Shown here piece by piece: positions 1-7,454 of a stretch of DNA of 62,956 bases; within the stretch, counting starts at the first letter, position 1; the number at the start of each line of letters is the position of its first letter. The DNA is taken from assembly GCA_900318995.1 (NCBI GenBank), contig ONMR01000022.1, positions 1 through 62,956 on the forward strand, given 5' to 3'. The translations under genes were made by a program, and so were the position numbers. The DNA is from an uncultured Prevotellaceae bacterium. GTDB taxonomy: Bacteria > Bacteroidota > Bacteroidia > Bacteroidales > Bacteroidaceae. The notes below the pieces were generated by a model. That model searched no databases. It was given only the letters and a program-made list of their open reading frames with translations, and was not told where the DNA came from.

Positions 1-24
1 AGCAAATATTAACTAAATAAATCG

Positions 25-74
25 TTGGGCAACTATTTTAATAGTTACATTTGCAACGTCACTAGTTACGCTAG
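25..74 (+). promoter_or_regulatory. Promoter and likely operator of the blaI-M56 pair
   Basis: A Bacteroidetes-type -7 box TACATTTG (46-53, matches TAnnTTTG) lies 18 bases after a TTG (25-27). Between the two boxes is a perfect inverted repeat AACTAT-TTTA-ATAGTT (31-46). A weaker repeat CTAG-N5-CTAG follows at 62-74, just before the start codon. BlaI/MecI repressors bind dyads over their own promoters, so autoregulation is a reasonable inference; the operator assignment is not proven. Confidence 0.6.
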
Positions 75-78
75 CATT

Positions 79-450
79 ATGAAAGAAAAAGAGATTATCA
101 AACTCAGTGAGAAGAAGGAGGTCATAATGAACCACTTCTGGGACAAGGGAGCACTCTTTGTGCGTGAACTCCGCGAGCTCTACCCCGAGCCTCAGCCCCA
201 TTTCAACACGCTCTCCACACAGGTGCGCGAGCTGGAGCAGGACGGATTCCTGGACCATAAGGCATACGGCCCCACCTATCAGTACTTCCCCATCATCAGC
301 CGTCAGGAGTACAGCAGGTTCTCAATGGGCGGTTTCATCGGCAACTACTTTGGCTCATACCTGAATGCGGTATCGGCATTTGTGGGTGACGGCAAAGTAA
401 CGGTCGATGAACTTAAGGAACTAATACAGCATCTGGAAAACAAAAAATAA
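79..450 (+). CDS. BlaI/MecI-family transcriptional repressor
   Basis: A 123-residue protein with the length and pattern of BlaI/MecI repressors. It has an N-terminal winged helix (about residues 5-75, with the family-like stretch TLSTQVRELEQDGFL) and a short C-terminal dimerisation helix ending in VDELKELIQHLE. I start at the ATG at 79 because the in-frame upstream codons run through the promoter box and inverted repeat. It sits 13 bases before an M56 metallopeptidase gene. That pairing is classic for BlaI/BlaR1 regulation, in which the membrane peptidase senses a signal and triggers loss of the repressor. The signal and target genes here are unknown; beta-lactam sensing should not be assumed. 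Confidence 0.85.
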   Translation: MKEKEIIKLSEKKEVIMNHFWDKGALFVRELRELYPEPQPHFNTLSTQVRELEQDGFLDHKAYGPTYQYFPIISRQEYSRFSMGGFIGNYFGSYLNAVSAFVGDGKVTVDELKELIQHLENKK

Positions 451-463
451 ACTCTCTCATAGA

Positions 464-1948
464 ATGGTTGCTTTTCTGATATATCAATTGAAAGTTGCGG
501 TCATAATGGCCGTCTTCTACATATTCTTCCGTCTGCTGCTCATCAGGGATTCATGGCACAGACTCAACAGGATAGTGCTCTTGAGTACGGCTTTGCTATC
601 ACTTCTACTCCCTGTTTGCATTATTACAATCCACAAGACAGAAGTTCTGTCTATGCCGGTGGCCCAGCTCACGCAAGCCGTCTCAAGCACTCCTGCCCAG
701 CCATCCACACCCTGGTGGCACATCGCTCTCATGGCGGTCTATACCGCAGGCGTAGTCTTTGTACTGATAAGGGTTCTGGCATCGGCCCTGCGCGTACGTG
801 GTATAATAAGGCACGCACGCAAGGAGGTTATGGCCGATGGCACCACAGTCTATGTCATGCCCGGCAACGCCCCGTCATTCAGTTGGATGGGACACATTGT
901 AATATCTGAGGCCGATTGGAGCAACCATGAAACCGCCATCATCAACCATGAAAAAGCCCACGTGGCACTCCACCATTCAATAGACGTACTTATAACCGAT
1001 CTTATAGCCGCCCTGCAGTGGTTCAACCCCGCCATCTGGATGCTCCGCATAGACCTGCGCGCCGTACATGAATATGAGGCCGATGACACCGTTCTGCGCG
1101 CCGGCGCCGACATACGCAGTTATCAGTATCTGCTCATTAGCAAAGCGGCCGCAATGAACGGATACACAATAGCTAATAATTTCAATCACAGTATTTTAAA
1201 AAACAGAATTTTTATGATGGAAAAGGAATCATCAACCAGAAGGAGTCTGCTCAGAGCACTCTATCTTCTCCCCTTGGTTTGCATTTCACTGGCTCTCAAT
1301 GCCCAAACTAAGGTCAATTACGTGTATAATGATGGAAAGCAGGATTCCAGCCAGTCAACTAATGACGACAAGACTGTCACCACCAGTATGGTTGTCAATG
1401 AGTTTAAGCTTGACGGAGAGGAAATGGAAGGTATGTCGCTTGACAGTATTTTAGATCTGCTCCCGTATTTAAAGAAAGACGCCAACGGCAAAATCACTAT
1501 TGATCATGGAAGTCAAGTAAATGGAGGTCAAGTACAAAAAATCATTGTAAACGGAAAAGTACTCTATGGTCAGGAGGCAACTGCCAATGCCGAACCGGCT
1601 ATACCCAGAATAAGTGTAGTCGATTCCGGATCGGGCATGATCATAGATCTTTCCGGAAATTCCAGTGAAACAGTTGACAAAATCATCAAAGCATTACCCG
1701 GTGCAGAGTTTGATGAGGACGGCAATATCACCGTTAACGGAAAACCCGTAAAAAAGATACTTGTCAATGGGAAAGAGTATAACAGCGGTGATCCCTACAA
1801 CATCTATGTCAGCAGAATAGTAGAAGAGGTTGAGGGTGAAGTTCCGAATGGTCACAACAGGGTTACAACCGTTACAGTTAATGAAAACGGTCAGGTAACT
1901 ATAACCAACAAAGACGAGAAAGCTCCGGCCAACACATCCGATAAATAA
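464..1948 (+). CDS. BlaR1-like M56-family membrane metallopeptidase
   Basis: A 494-residue integral membrane protein. Hydrophobic helices occur near residues 1-22, 38-58 and 85-105. The M56 zinc site HEKAH is at residues 162-166, followed by a second conserved block HEYEADD at 202-208. A further helix at about 260-280 (SLLRALYLLPLVCISLALNA) precedes a ~210-residue extracytoplasmic tail with repeated 'kIiVNGk' units (VQKIIVNGKVLYG, VKKILVNGKEYNS). There is no penicillin-binding sensor domain as in BlaR1, so the ligand is unknown. It is almost certainly co-transcribed with the upstream repressor. It converges on the ABC unit at 1967 with no clear terminator hairpin in the 18-base gap. Confidence 0.85.
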   Translation: MVAFLIYQLKVAVIMAVFYIFFRLLLIRDSWHRLNRIVLLSTALLSLLLPVCIITIHKTEVLSMPVAQLTQAVSSTPAQPSTPWWHIALMAVYTAGVVFVLIRVLASALRVRGIIRHARKEVMADGTTVYVMPGNAPSFSWMGHIVISEADWSNHETAIINHEKAHVALHHSIDVLITDLIAALQWFNPAIWMLRIDLRAVHEYEADDTVLRAGADIRSYQYLLISKAAAMNGYTIANNFNHSILKNRIFMMEKESSTRRSLLRALYLLPLVCISLALNAQTKVNYVYNDGKQDSSQSTNDDKTVTTSMVVNEFKLDGEEMEGMSLDSILDLLPYLKKDANGKITIDHGSQVNGGQVQKIIVNGKVLYGQEATANAEPAIPRISVVDSGSGMIIDLSGNSSETVDKIIKALPGAEFDEDGNITVNGKPVKKILVNGKEYNSGDPYNIYVSRIVEEVEGEVPNGHNRVTTVTVNENGQVTITNKDEKAPANTSDK

Positions 1949-1966
1949 TCGGAACCGACAAATAAC

Positions 1967-2635
1967 TTAAGAAAGGATATACCCCAGACGGACCAGGTCA
2001 TCGCGGGAATGAATCTGGTAGGTGAATCCGTCCCGGAGCAGGAACAGGTCATCGGCCACACGGAGAATCTCCTCATAGACATGGTCCGTTATGATGATTC
2101 CCTTACGGGCTTTCTGTTCCTGAATCATGGCGCGGATTTTCTCATCATATACGGGTGCGATATTGGAGAACGGCTCGTCCAGGACGCAGAACTCGGCATC
2201 TGAATTAAGAATCATATAGAGTTCAGCTATGCGCCTCTCGCCGCCAGACAGCTCCTTGACCTTCTGCTCTCTCAGGCAGTCAAACTTATCATCAAACCTT
2301 ACAAGCCCCTCATAATCAACGCCATATAATTCATAGGCCTGCGGCAGAGTCATGCCGGGTGGAATGAAATGAACCTGCGGCAGATACTTGACACGCAGTC
2401 CGATATGCCCGTAGTCAGTGCGCGGCTCGTCATTGAGGCGGATATACTTGTTCTGCGGACGGATGCCGCCCATGATACATTTGAACAGGCATGATTTGCC
2501 CGTGCCGTTACGTCCCAGCACACCTGTTACCCTACCCTTGTATGAAGTCACGTATGCGCTCTGAAGTACTACGTTGTCTCCAAATCGCAGCTGTACGCTG
2601 TCAATAAGCAGTTTTCCGTTCTCGTTCTCCTCCAT
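1967..2635 (-). CDS. ABC transporter ATP-binding protein
   Basis: A 222-residue single ABC ATPase. Walker A is GRNGTGKS at about residues 41-48. The signature LSGGE, the Walker B run FCVLDEPFSN and the switch histidine in ITDH follow in order. It begins one base after the stop codon of the small membrane gene upstream (2637-2984), so the two are translationally linked and that protein is the likely membrane partner. The substrate is unknown. The Walker A and signature are intact, so it should hydrolyse ATP. Confidence 0.85.
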   Translation of the reverse strand: MEENENGKLLIDSVQLRFGDNVVLQSAYVTSYKGRVTGVLGRNGTGKSCLFKCIMGGIRPQNKYIRLNDEPRTDYGHIGLRVKYLPQVHFIPPGMTLPQAYELYGVDYEGLVRFDDKFDCLREQKVKELSGGERRIAELYMILNSDAEFCVLDEPFSNIAPVYDEKIRAMIQEQKARKGIIITDHVYEEILRVADDLFLLRDGFTYQIHSRDDLVRLGYILS

Positions 2636-2636
2636 A

Positions 2637-2984
2637 TCAGTTCAGATGCAACAGGGTAAACAATGGTGGCGCCAAATATATCAGGAACCGGAAGAATAAA
2701 AACTCAATCACGATTGGAATCACATAGTATTCGGTCCTGCTTATACCCAGATTGAGCCAAAAGTATAGGGCGCCGCTACGGTCAAATTTGCGGAACATAT
2801 ACAGGATGATGGGTATTGTCAGCAACTTGAAAATCTTACACAAAAACGACCCTTCGGACAGCCCTTCAGTATCACCTGAATGAGCGCCTACGATAAAGGC
2901 AAAGCACAATGATGCAATACCTGCAACAATCAGATATCCGCTTCCGTATCGGAATGAAAGGGTTATTTTCCGGAATAAGTTCAT
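2637..2984 (-). CDS. Small membrane protein, partner of the adjacent ABC ATPase
   Basis: An unrecognised hydrophobic protein of 115 residues from the internal ATG at 2984, or 128 residues if it starts at 3023. It has three to four likely membrane helices (YLIVAGIASLCFAFIVGA, IFKLLTIPIILYMF, YYVIPIVIEFLFF). I prefer the shorter form because a perfect TATCTTTG box on the minus strand (3013-3006) falls inside the longer form, although no good -33 element sits at the usual distance. One base separates its stop from the ATPase start. It is far shorter than a usual ABC permease, so it may act as a dimer or an accessory subunit. Confidence 0.6.
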   Translation of the reverse strand: MNLFRKITLSFRYGSGYLIVAGIASLCFAFIVGAHSGDTEGLSEGSFLCKIFKLLTIPIILYMFRKFDRSGALYFWLNLGISRTEYYVIPIVIEFLFFRFLIYLAPPLFTLLHLN

Positions 2985-3091
2985 CGGCACTAAATTGAGA
3001 ATATTCAAAGATATGTAAATCATCCTGTATGTGTTAACAAATACACTATCTTTACGTCATCTATACAAATATTAACCAATTGAGTCCTTTT

Positions 3092-3619
3092 ATGATGAAA
3101 GAAATAATCAGAAAGAGTCTGAGCAGAGCATTCTGCCTCATCGCTCTCATTTGCATTTCAACCACAGCCCAAGCAAAGAACACCGCAATCAATGATTACT
3201 CACAGTCTGGAGATACAATCAATTCAAGTTTCAGTTTCAATAATCCCAAATTCGGCCAGATTCTGAAATCCCTGCAGCAGTTTGCCGATGACCTGCAGCA
3301 AAAATTCCCGGACGGTATTCAGGAGCCCGTTGACCTGAATCTTAAGTTTGATTTCAATCTTGATCTTACTTCCTCTCAGCCATTCCTGCTTATTAAGGTA
3401 ATTTACAACACTCTGGCAGGTGACGACGGAATGGTTAACCAACTCAAAGACAAAGAGATAAAGAAGTTTGACCAGAAGACTCTCAACAAGCTCAAAAAAC
3501 AGTTCCGCAAAAGGTCAAACAAGGAGATAAAGAAACTCTGCAAGGGAGACCGCCAAACCCAGAAAGAACTCAAGCACAAGGTCCAAAAACTCCTGGACGG
3601 CATCCAGATCAAAGAATAA
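3092..3619 (+). CDS. Exported hypothetical protein with a signal peptide resembling the M56 membrane helix
   Basis: A 175-residue protein of unknown function. It starts with a signal peptide (RKSLSRAFCLIALICIST, cleavage likely after AQA). A mostly hydrophilic body is followed by a strongly basic C-terminal half rich in Lys (about residues 110-175). The N-terminus closely matches an internal stretch of the M56 protein upstream (RRSLLRALYLLPLVCISLAL, residues ~257-276), including the preceding Met-Met and the following Ala-Gln. It may therefore derive from the tail of an M56 gene. Start chosen at ATG 3092 (a second ATG is at 3095). No domain recognised. Confidence 0.65.
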   Translation: MMKEIIRKSLSRAFCLIALICISTTAQAKNTAINDYSQSGDTINSSFSFNNPKFGQILKSLQQFADDLQQKFPDGIQEPVDLNLKFDFNLDLTSSQPFLLIKVIYNTLAGDDGMVNQLKDKEIKKFDQKTLNKLKKQFRKRSNKEIKKLCKGDRQTQKELKHKVQKLLDGIQIKE

Positions 3620-3639
3620 AAAAAGTTTGTCCTTTTTCC

Positions 3640-3666
3640 AACCTTTTGAAACCCGCTTACGTCTAA
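3640..3666 (+). promoter_or_regulatory. Candidate ECF-sigma promoter
   Basis: An AACC element (3640-3643) is followed after 16 bases by CGTCTAA (3660-3666). AAC and CGTC are the usual -35 and -10 hallmarks of ECF sigma promoters. This lies upstream of an operon encoding its own ECF sigma factor, so autoregulation is inferred. No TAnnTTTG box is present in the 104-base gap. Confidence 0.5.
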
Positions 3667-3723
3667 CGTATGAAACCGCCCGGAAAAGCGGTGTAAACGT
3701 TAAACAATAAAAACTTAAGCATT

Positions 3724-4155
3724 ATGATGAATTCAATTTTTTTGATCGGTGTTTGCGTAATCATGCCTATTATCGTTGTCTGGTTGAACAATCGCACAAG
3801 TCAGAACGAGACCAACAAGAAAACAGAGATCCTTCTCAAGTCAATCGAGTCCGGTGCATCAATCGACCCTGAGTTCCTTAAATCCCAGCATAAGGAAAAG
3901 AGCCTTAAAGAGAAGCTGTTGGGCAAACTGACCGGAGCATGTATAGTAACAGCAGTAGGCATATCCCTGTGCATAGCAATTCTGGTACTCTCCTTGGTTG
4001 GTTATACCGACTCATTCATCATCACCAACTTTACAATCTTTGGCTGCGTCGCCATCGCAGTGGGCATAGGCTTGTTCATCAGCTACTTTGTAGGCAAGCG
4101 TATGCTGGCAAATGAACTCAAGGCCGAGGAAGAATCACTCAATAACGGGAAATAA
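3724..4155 (+). CDS. Small membrane protein (DUF6249-like) in an ECF sigma operon
   Basis: A 143-residue protein with an N-terminal helix (residues 4-22), a cytoplasmic-looking charged segment (23-70) and two further helices (IVTAVGISLCIAILVLSLVG and TIFGCVAIAVGIGLFISYFV). The arrangement is typical of small membrane proteins encoded directly before ECF sigma factors in Bacteroidales. The DUF6249 assignment is from memory of that context, not a search. Its stop codon abuts the sigma gene start at 4156, implying co-translation. It may belong to the signal path that controls the sigma factor. Confidence 0.65.
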   Translation: MMNSIFLIGVCVIMPIIVVWLNNRTSQNETNKKTEILLKSIESGASIDPEFLKSQHKEKSLKEKLLGKLTGACIVTAVGISLCIAILVLSLVGYTDSFIITNFTIFGCVAIAVGIGLFISYFVGKRMLANELKAEEESLNNGK

Positions 4156-4641
4156 ATGACCCGGGAACGGTTCATAGAACTAATCAGAACTGAGCAGGAG
4201 CCATTACGCAGGTTTCTGCTTGGACTGTGCAGCGGCAACCAGTCCCTGGCCGATGACATTGCCCAGGATGCCCTGGTCCGTGCGTATGTGGCATCGGGCT
4301 CATTCCTGGGACTGTCCAAGTTCAGCACATGGCTGTTCAGGATTGCCTACAACTGCTTCATAGACAACTGCAGGAAAGCGACCCTTGACACGGTCTCCAA
4401 TGATTCATTCGAGGCGCAAAGCGTCCTGTCCGATGATTCAACCGATGACTCTTTCCGTTATCAGCAACTCTATCAGGCTCTTGACAGGATACCGGACAAG
4501 GAACGCGCCGCAATAGTGCTCCACTACTTTGAGGATCACGATATAAAAGAGATTTCATCCATAATGCAAATACCCTCCGGCACGGTAAAGTACCTGCTCT
4601 CTATCGGCCGTAATCACTTAAAAGAATACCTTAGTATATGA
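4156..4641 (+). CDS. ECF-family RNA polymerase sigma factor
   Basis: A 161-residue sigma-70 family protein with only regions 2 and 4. Region 2 (about residues 10-78) has the core-binding pattern ADDIAQDALVRAY and the promoter-melting pattern FSTWLFRIAYNCFID. Region 4 (about 105-158) has IPDKERAAIVLHYFEDHDIKEIS and the recognition helix IPSGTVKYLLSIGRNHLKEYL. It directly follows the membrane gene and overlaps the next gene by four bases (ATGA), so the three form one regulatory operon. Confidence 0.9.
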   Translation: MTRERFIELIRTEQEPLRRFLLGLCSGNQSLADDIAQDALVRAYVASGSFLGLSKFSTWLFRIAYNCFIDNCRKATLDTVSNDSFEAQSVLSDDSTDDSFRYQQLYQALDRIPDKERAAIVLHYFEDHDIKEISSIMQIPSGTVKYLLSIGRNHLKEYLSI

Positions 4642-5009
4642 ACGGAAAGGACAACATAGAAGAGTTTCTGCGCAGCAACAAACCGCAACTTAAAGATGAC
4701 CCCACATTCCTGCTGGAGACAAACCGCCGACTCAAACAGGTGGAGGGCATCAAGGCCGAAGTTGACCGTCAGCGCACCCACGGACGCATGGCGCTTATCG
4801 TTACACTTATTCTTGGAATAGTTATTGGTGCAGCAGCAGTAATCATCGGCTATATCTGCCCCGTAGATCTCAATAAATTCAATCAGGGTGCGCTGGCCGG
4901 CATAATAGTTTTCCTGACCACCTGGAAAGAATACTTCCTTATCCTGGCTGCCGCTCTATCGGTGTCATTAAGTTACATACTGTCCCGCACCCGCAAAGCG
5001 GCATTCTGA
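4638..5009 (+). CDS. Putative membrane-anchored anti-sigma-like protein
   Basis: A 123-residue protein with a charged N-terminal region of about 50 residues (cytoplasmic, predicted helical) and two membrane helices (ALIVTLILGIVIGAAAVIIG and YFLILAAALSVSLSYIL). It overlaps the ECF sigma gene by four bases. Position and topology fit a membrane partner that holds the sigma factor, but no ZAS zinc motif (HxxxCxxC) is visible. Function is inferred from context only. Confidence 0.6.
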   Translation: MNGKDNIEEFLRSNKPQLKDDPTFLLETNRRLKQVEGIKAEVDRQRTHGRMALIVTLILGIVIGAAAVIIGYICPVDLNKFNQGALAGIIVFLTTWKEYFLILAAALSVSLSYILSRTRKAAF

Positions 5010-5018
5010 TCACTTTTT

Positions 5019-5162
5019 CCGCCAAAGTGTCCCACACTCACCCCGCTCAGAACACGTTCTCGCGCGGGTGGCTGTGGGACACATGCTCATACAGGGGGTG
5101 TGTCCCGCGCTCATCGGCCCCACAGCACCCAGAAAGCCATTCCTTGTGGGACACTTTGGCGG
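5019..5162. repeat. Palindromic intergenic repeat, family A copy 1
   Basis: A 144-bp element bounded by near-perfect 18-bp terminal inverted repeats, CCGCCAAAGTGTCCCACA (5019-5036) and its complement (5145-5162). The core GTGTCCCAC occurs four times in alternating orientation, starting at 5027(+), 5073(-), 5100(+) and 5145(-). The first arm also holds an imperfect ACCCCGC/GCGGGT hairpin. A second copy with the same spacing is at 62230-62373. No coding capacity is apparent. It resembles a MITE- or REP-type dispersed repeat. Confidence 0.8.
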
Positions 5163-5178
5163 GAAAGCAAAAAAATCA

Positions 5179-5186
5179 CATCTTTG
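5179..5186 (+). promoter_or_regulatory. Candidate -7 box for the second ECF operon
   Basis: CATCTTTG differs from TAnnTTTG at the first base only. It lies 78 bases before the start at 5264. An AACC at 5190-5193 could alternatively be an ECF -35 element, but the spacing to a CGTGTA at 5207 is shorter than in the operon at 3640. Confidence 0.3.
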
Positions 5187-5263
5187 CTGAACCTTTTCCG
5201 CCGTTGCGTGTATGCACTGATGAAGCGCTTCAAGAAAAAGTGTAACATATCAATCAAACTAAC

Positions 5264-6457
5264 ATGAACAGAAAAGTGTTTTCAATGATAATGCTGGCTG
5301 CCTTTTTAATGGCCGATGCATACGCAGCAACCGATAAGACAGAAACCGCAAGCAAGCCCGAACAGATTGTATCTTTTGTCAAGACCAAGCATGATGCCGG
5401 ATGGTATGCAAACCAGGCCCGACTATGGGAAGCCCAGGTCACACTGACGCCCTCTGATGACGATGCGTGGATAAACTGGTTCCACGCCACCCGATACAAA
5501 CTGATGTTTGAGAGTGAGGATGACAGTTTTGATTTTGATGATGCCCCGCTCGCAGCAATTGCCGCAAAAGTCCGCAGGGAACGCCCAGACAGTTATGCCC
5601 GCTATTGCCTGGATTACTACTGCAACATGTGGCTCAAAGAGTCCGAGAACCAGGCGGACAACATGGAGAAAGCCATAAGGATGCGCCCGGACAATGCCTA
5701 TATGTATAAGGATTACGTAGTGTATCTGCTCAGTAAAGGCAAGACAGACTTAATGGCCGATATCCTCAAGCGATGGTATAATACCGGAGAATACTCCTAC
5801 AGTCTTCTATCGTATGCATATAATCAGTTGGCGGGTATGGAGTATAACGGTATTCTTTTTGTAAACGGCGATACTCCCACATTCTCGTCTCTGATGGTAC
5901 AGTACGGAAAGGGGCTTTATACAGACAGAACGGTGATATGTGTAGGACTGCTATATTCGCCCGATTATCTCAAGAACATATGCATCCAGTTGGGTATCAG
6001 CCAGATAGAAGGCCCCACAGACTGGACCGAGCAGGGACTCAGAACCTGGGAGGAGAATCTCTACCTTACCGTAGCCCGCGAGACAGGACGCCCCATTTAC
6101 TTCTCTACCCTTATGGATCACCTTCCTTTCACAGACAAACTGTACTCTGAAGGACTGGTCTATAAATACAGCCCCAGGCGCTATGACAACCTATCCGTTA
6201 AACGTAGGAATTTTGAAGAAGTGTATCTGACTGATTATCTGTATGAGACATTCACCCCAGAGACATACGAGGCATCGGCCTACAAACTAAATCTCAACTA
6301 TATTCCATGTTTCAAGTCACTGCTGGATTTCTATAAGGAGAACGGTGACAAACGCCAGATGCGAAGGCTGTACGGACTGATGAAACGCATTGTAATCCGC
6401 ACGGAAAACTTAACCGACGAGGAACGTAAACGCTACAACGATGAGATTGACCGCTGA
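5264..6457 (+). CDS. Exported TPR-like protein linked to an ECF sigma factor
   Basis: A 397-residue protein with a signal peptide (MNRKVFSMIMLAAFLMADAYA). Helical repeat-like segments follow at residues 45-175, including an asparagine/proline-rich TPR-type phrase MEKAIRMRPDNAYMYKDYVV. A middle block ILFVNGDTPTFSSLMVQYGK resembles the 'ngD.DTf' motif in the C-terminal part of DUF2723 proteins. It overlaps the downstream ECF sigma gene by 17 bases, so both are translated from one message. It could be a periplasmic sensor or effector of that sigma factor. The biochemical role is not known. Confidence 0.6.
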   Translation: MNRKVFSMIMLAAFLMADAYAATDKTETASKPEQIVSFVKTKHDAGWYANQARLWEAQVTLTPSDDDAWINWFHATRYKLMFESEDDSFDFDDAPLAAIAAKVRRERPDSYARYCLDYYCNMWLKESENQADNMEKAIRMRPDNAYMYKDYVVYLLSKGKTDLMADILKRWYNTGEYSYSLLSYAYNQLAGMEYNGILFVNGDTPTFSSLMVQYGKGLYTDRTVICVGLLYSPDYLKNICIQLGISQIEGPTDWTEQGLRTWEENLYLTVARETGRPIYFSTLMDHLPFTDKLYSEGLVYKYSPRRYDNLSVKRRNFEEVYLTDYLYETFTPETYEASAYKLNLNYIPCFKSLLDFYKENGDKRQMRRLYGLMKRIVIRTENLTDEERKRYNDEIDR

Positions 6458-6941
6458 AACGTTCCGTACCCTCTACCTTGAGCACGGCCCCCGTGCCCAA
6501 GGTTTCTTCCTGAGGATGACCGGCTTTGACCGCGAATTGGCCCGAGACCTGACTCAGGACCTGTTTCTGCGGCTGTGGGATTCCAGACACAATTACGATG
6601 AGAGACGGCCGTTCCGGACTTGGATGTTTGCCATAGCATACAATATGCTCAAGAATGAGTACCGCCGCCGCATGACTGTGATGGAATATGCGGAAAACGC
6701 CCCGAAGGAGGAACCCGTAACAGACACCGACCATCTGGAACAGGAACAGCGGGACCGCATCCTCAGTGATGCCATCGGCCGTCTTCCAGAACCGCAAAAG
6801 GTGGTGTTCCTCTTAAGATATGAGGAGGAACTGCCCCTATCCGAGATTGCCCGGGTATGCAACATACCGGAGGGCACAGTAAAATCACGTCTGTTCACAG
6901 CGCTGACAGAGGTGCGTAACTATTGTAAAAACAATGAATAA
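6441..6941 (+). CDS. ECF-family RNA polymerase sigma factor
   Basis: A 166-residue sigma factor. Region 2 is at about residues 8-75 (LARDLTQDLFLRLWDSRHNY, FRTWMFAIAYNMLKNEYRR) and region 4 at about 105-160 (LPEPQKVVFLLRYEEELPLS, IPEGTVKSRLFTALTEVR). It overlaps both neighbours (17 bases upstream, 8 bases downstream), giving a tight three-gene unit parallel in design to the one at 3724-5009. The two sigma factors are not close copies. Confidence 0.9.
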   Translation: MRLTAETFRTLYLEHGPRAQGFFLRMTGFDRELARDLTQDLFLRLWDSRHNYDERRPFRTWMFAIAYNMLKNEYRRRMTVMEYAENAPKEEPVTDTDHLEQEQRDRILSDAIGRLPEPQKVVFLLRYEEELPLSEIARVCNIPEGTVKSRLFTALTEVRNYCKNNE

Positions 6942-7260
6942 AGATATGGATAAACTGACTGAACTTGAGAAAGAGAACCGGGAGCTGATTGCTCGGATCA
7001 AATCAAACGCCGATGCCCAGGACCGCAGCATGACACTGCCGCCGCTTGACATCACAGACAGCGAACCCGGAATGATGCGCCGCCGCATACCCTCATGGGT
7101 TGCCGTAGCAGCAATGCTTGCCGGCGTTGTCATCGGAATAGCAATGCCTAAATTAGGCAGCATCGGCAACAATGGCAATACCGCCTTCAACTATGCCGAC
7201 ACCTGCCGCAGCATCGCACAAGACGACGTAAACCTCTCCCTGCTCATCACTTCTCTCTGA
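6934..7260 (+). CDS. Small single-pass membrane protein, possible anti-sigma partner
   Basis: A 108-residue protein. It has an N-terminal charged coiled-coil-like segment (LTELEKENRELIARIKSN), a linker ending in MMRRRIPSW, and one membrane helix (VAVAAMLAGVVIGIAMPKLG, about residues 53-72). A short extracytoplasmic tail follows. The start overlaps the sigma gene by eight bases. Topology and position suggest that it tethers or regulates the sigma factor. No recognised anti-sigma motif is visible. Confidence 0.6.
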   Translation: MNKDMDKLTELEKENRELIARIKSNADAQDRSMTLPPLDITDSEPGMMRRRIPSWVAVAAMLAGVVIGIAMPKLGSIGNNGNTAFNYADTCRSIAQDDVNLSLLITSL

Positions 7261-7310
7261 CCGTTACAAAAAAAATCGCCGTGAGAGCGCACCAAATCGG
7301 ATTTTTGCAG

Positions 7311-7318
7311 TATCTTTG
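7311..7318 (+). promoter_or_regulatory. -7 box of the rho promoter
   Basis: A perfect TATCTTTG. It gives a 5' leader of about 130 bases before the rho ATG at 7455. No good -33 TTTG is seen at the expected distance. Confidence 0.6.
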
Positions 7319-7325
7319 TGCCCGT

Positions 7326-7454
7326 AAGCCGCAACACAGCCCTTCCAAGGGATTTCCAAAAGCGGCAATCAATCCGATTTTTCATTAAACATACCTTACT
7401 TAATATCAGTGTGCCCGTAGTGCATCATGGATATTGCCAAGGTTCAATAAAACA
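7326..7454 (+). promoter_or_regulatory. Structured rho leader with a 7-codon open frame
   Basis: The leader can form a nested hairpin: GCCGC (7328-7332) with GCGGC (7362-7366), enclosing CCCT/AGGG (7340-7351). Further on, an ATG at 7427 opens a 7-codon frame (MDIAKVQ, stop at 7448-7450) that ends four bases before the rho ATG. The string GTGCCCGTA occurs twice, at 7318 and about 7411. A leader that regulates rho is known in Enterobacteria; an equivalent here is only inferred. Confidence 0.35.

Noticed and set aside
464-1948. Beta-lactam resistance regulation by a true BlaR1
   Set aside because: The M56 domain is present but the penicillin-binding sensor domain is not.
5027-5245. A 72-codon open frame over repeat A1
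   Set aside because: It is created by the GC-rich palindrome; it has no family resemblance and runs across the terminal repeats.
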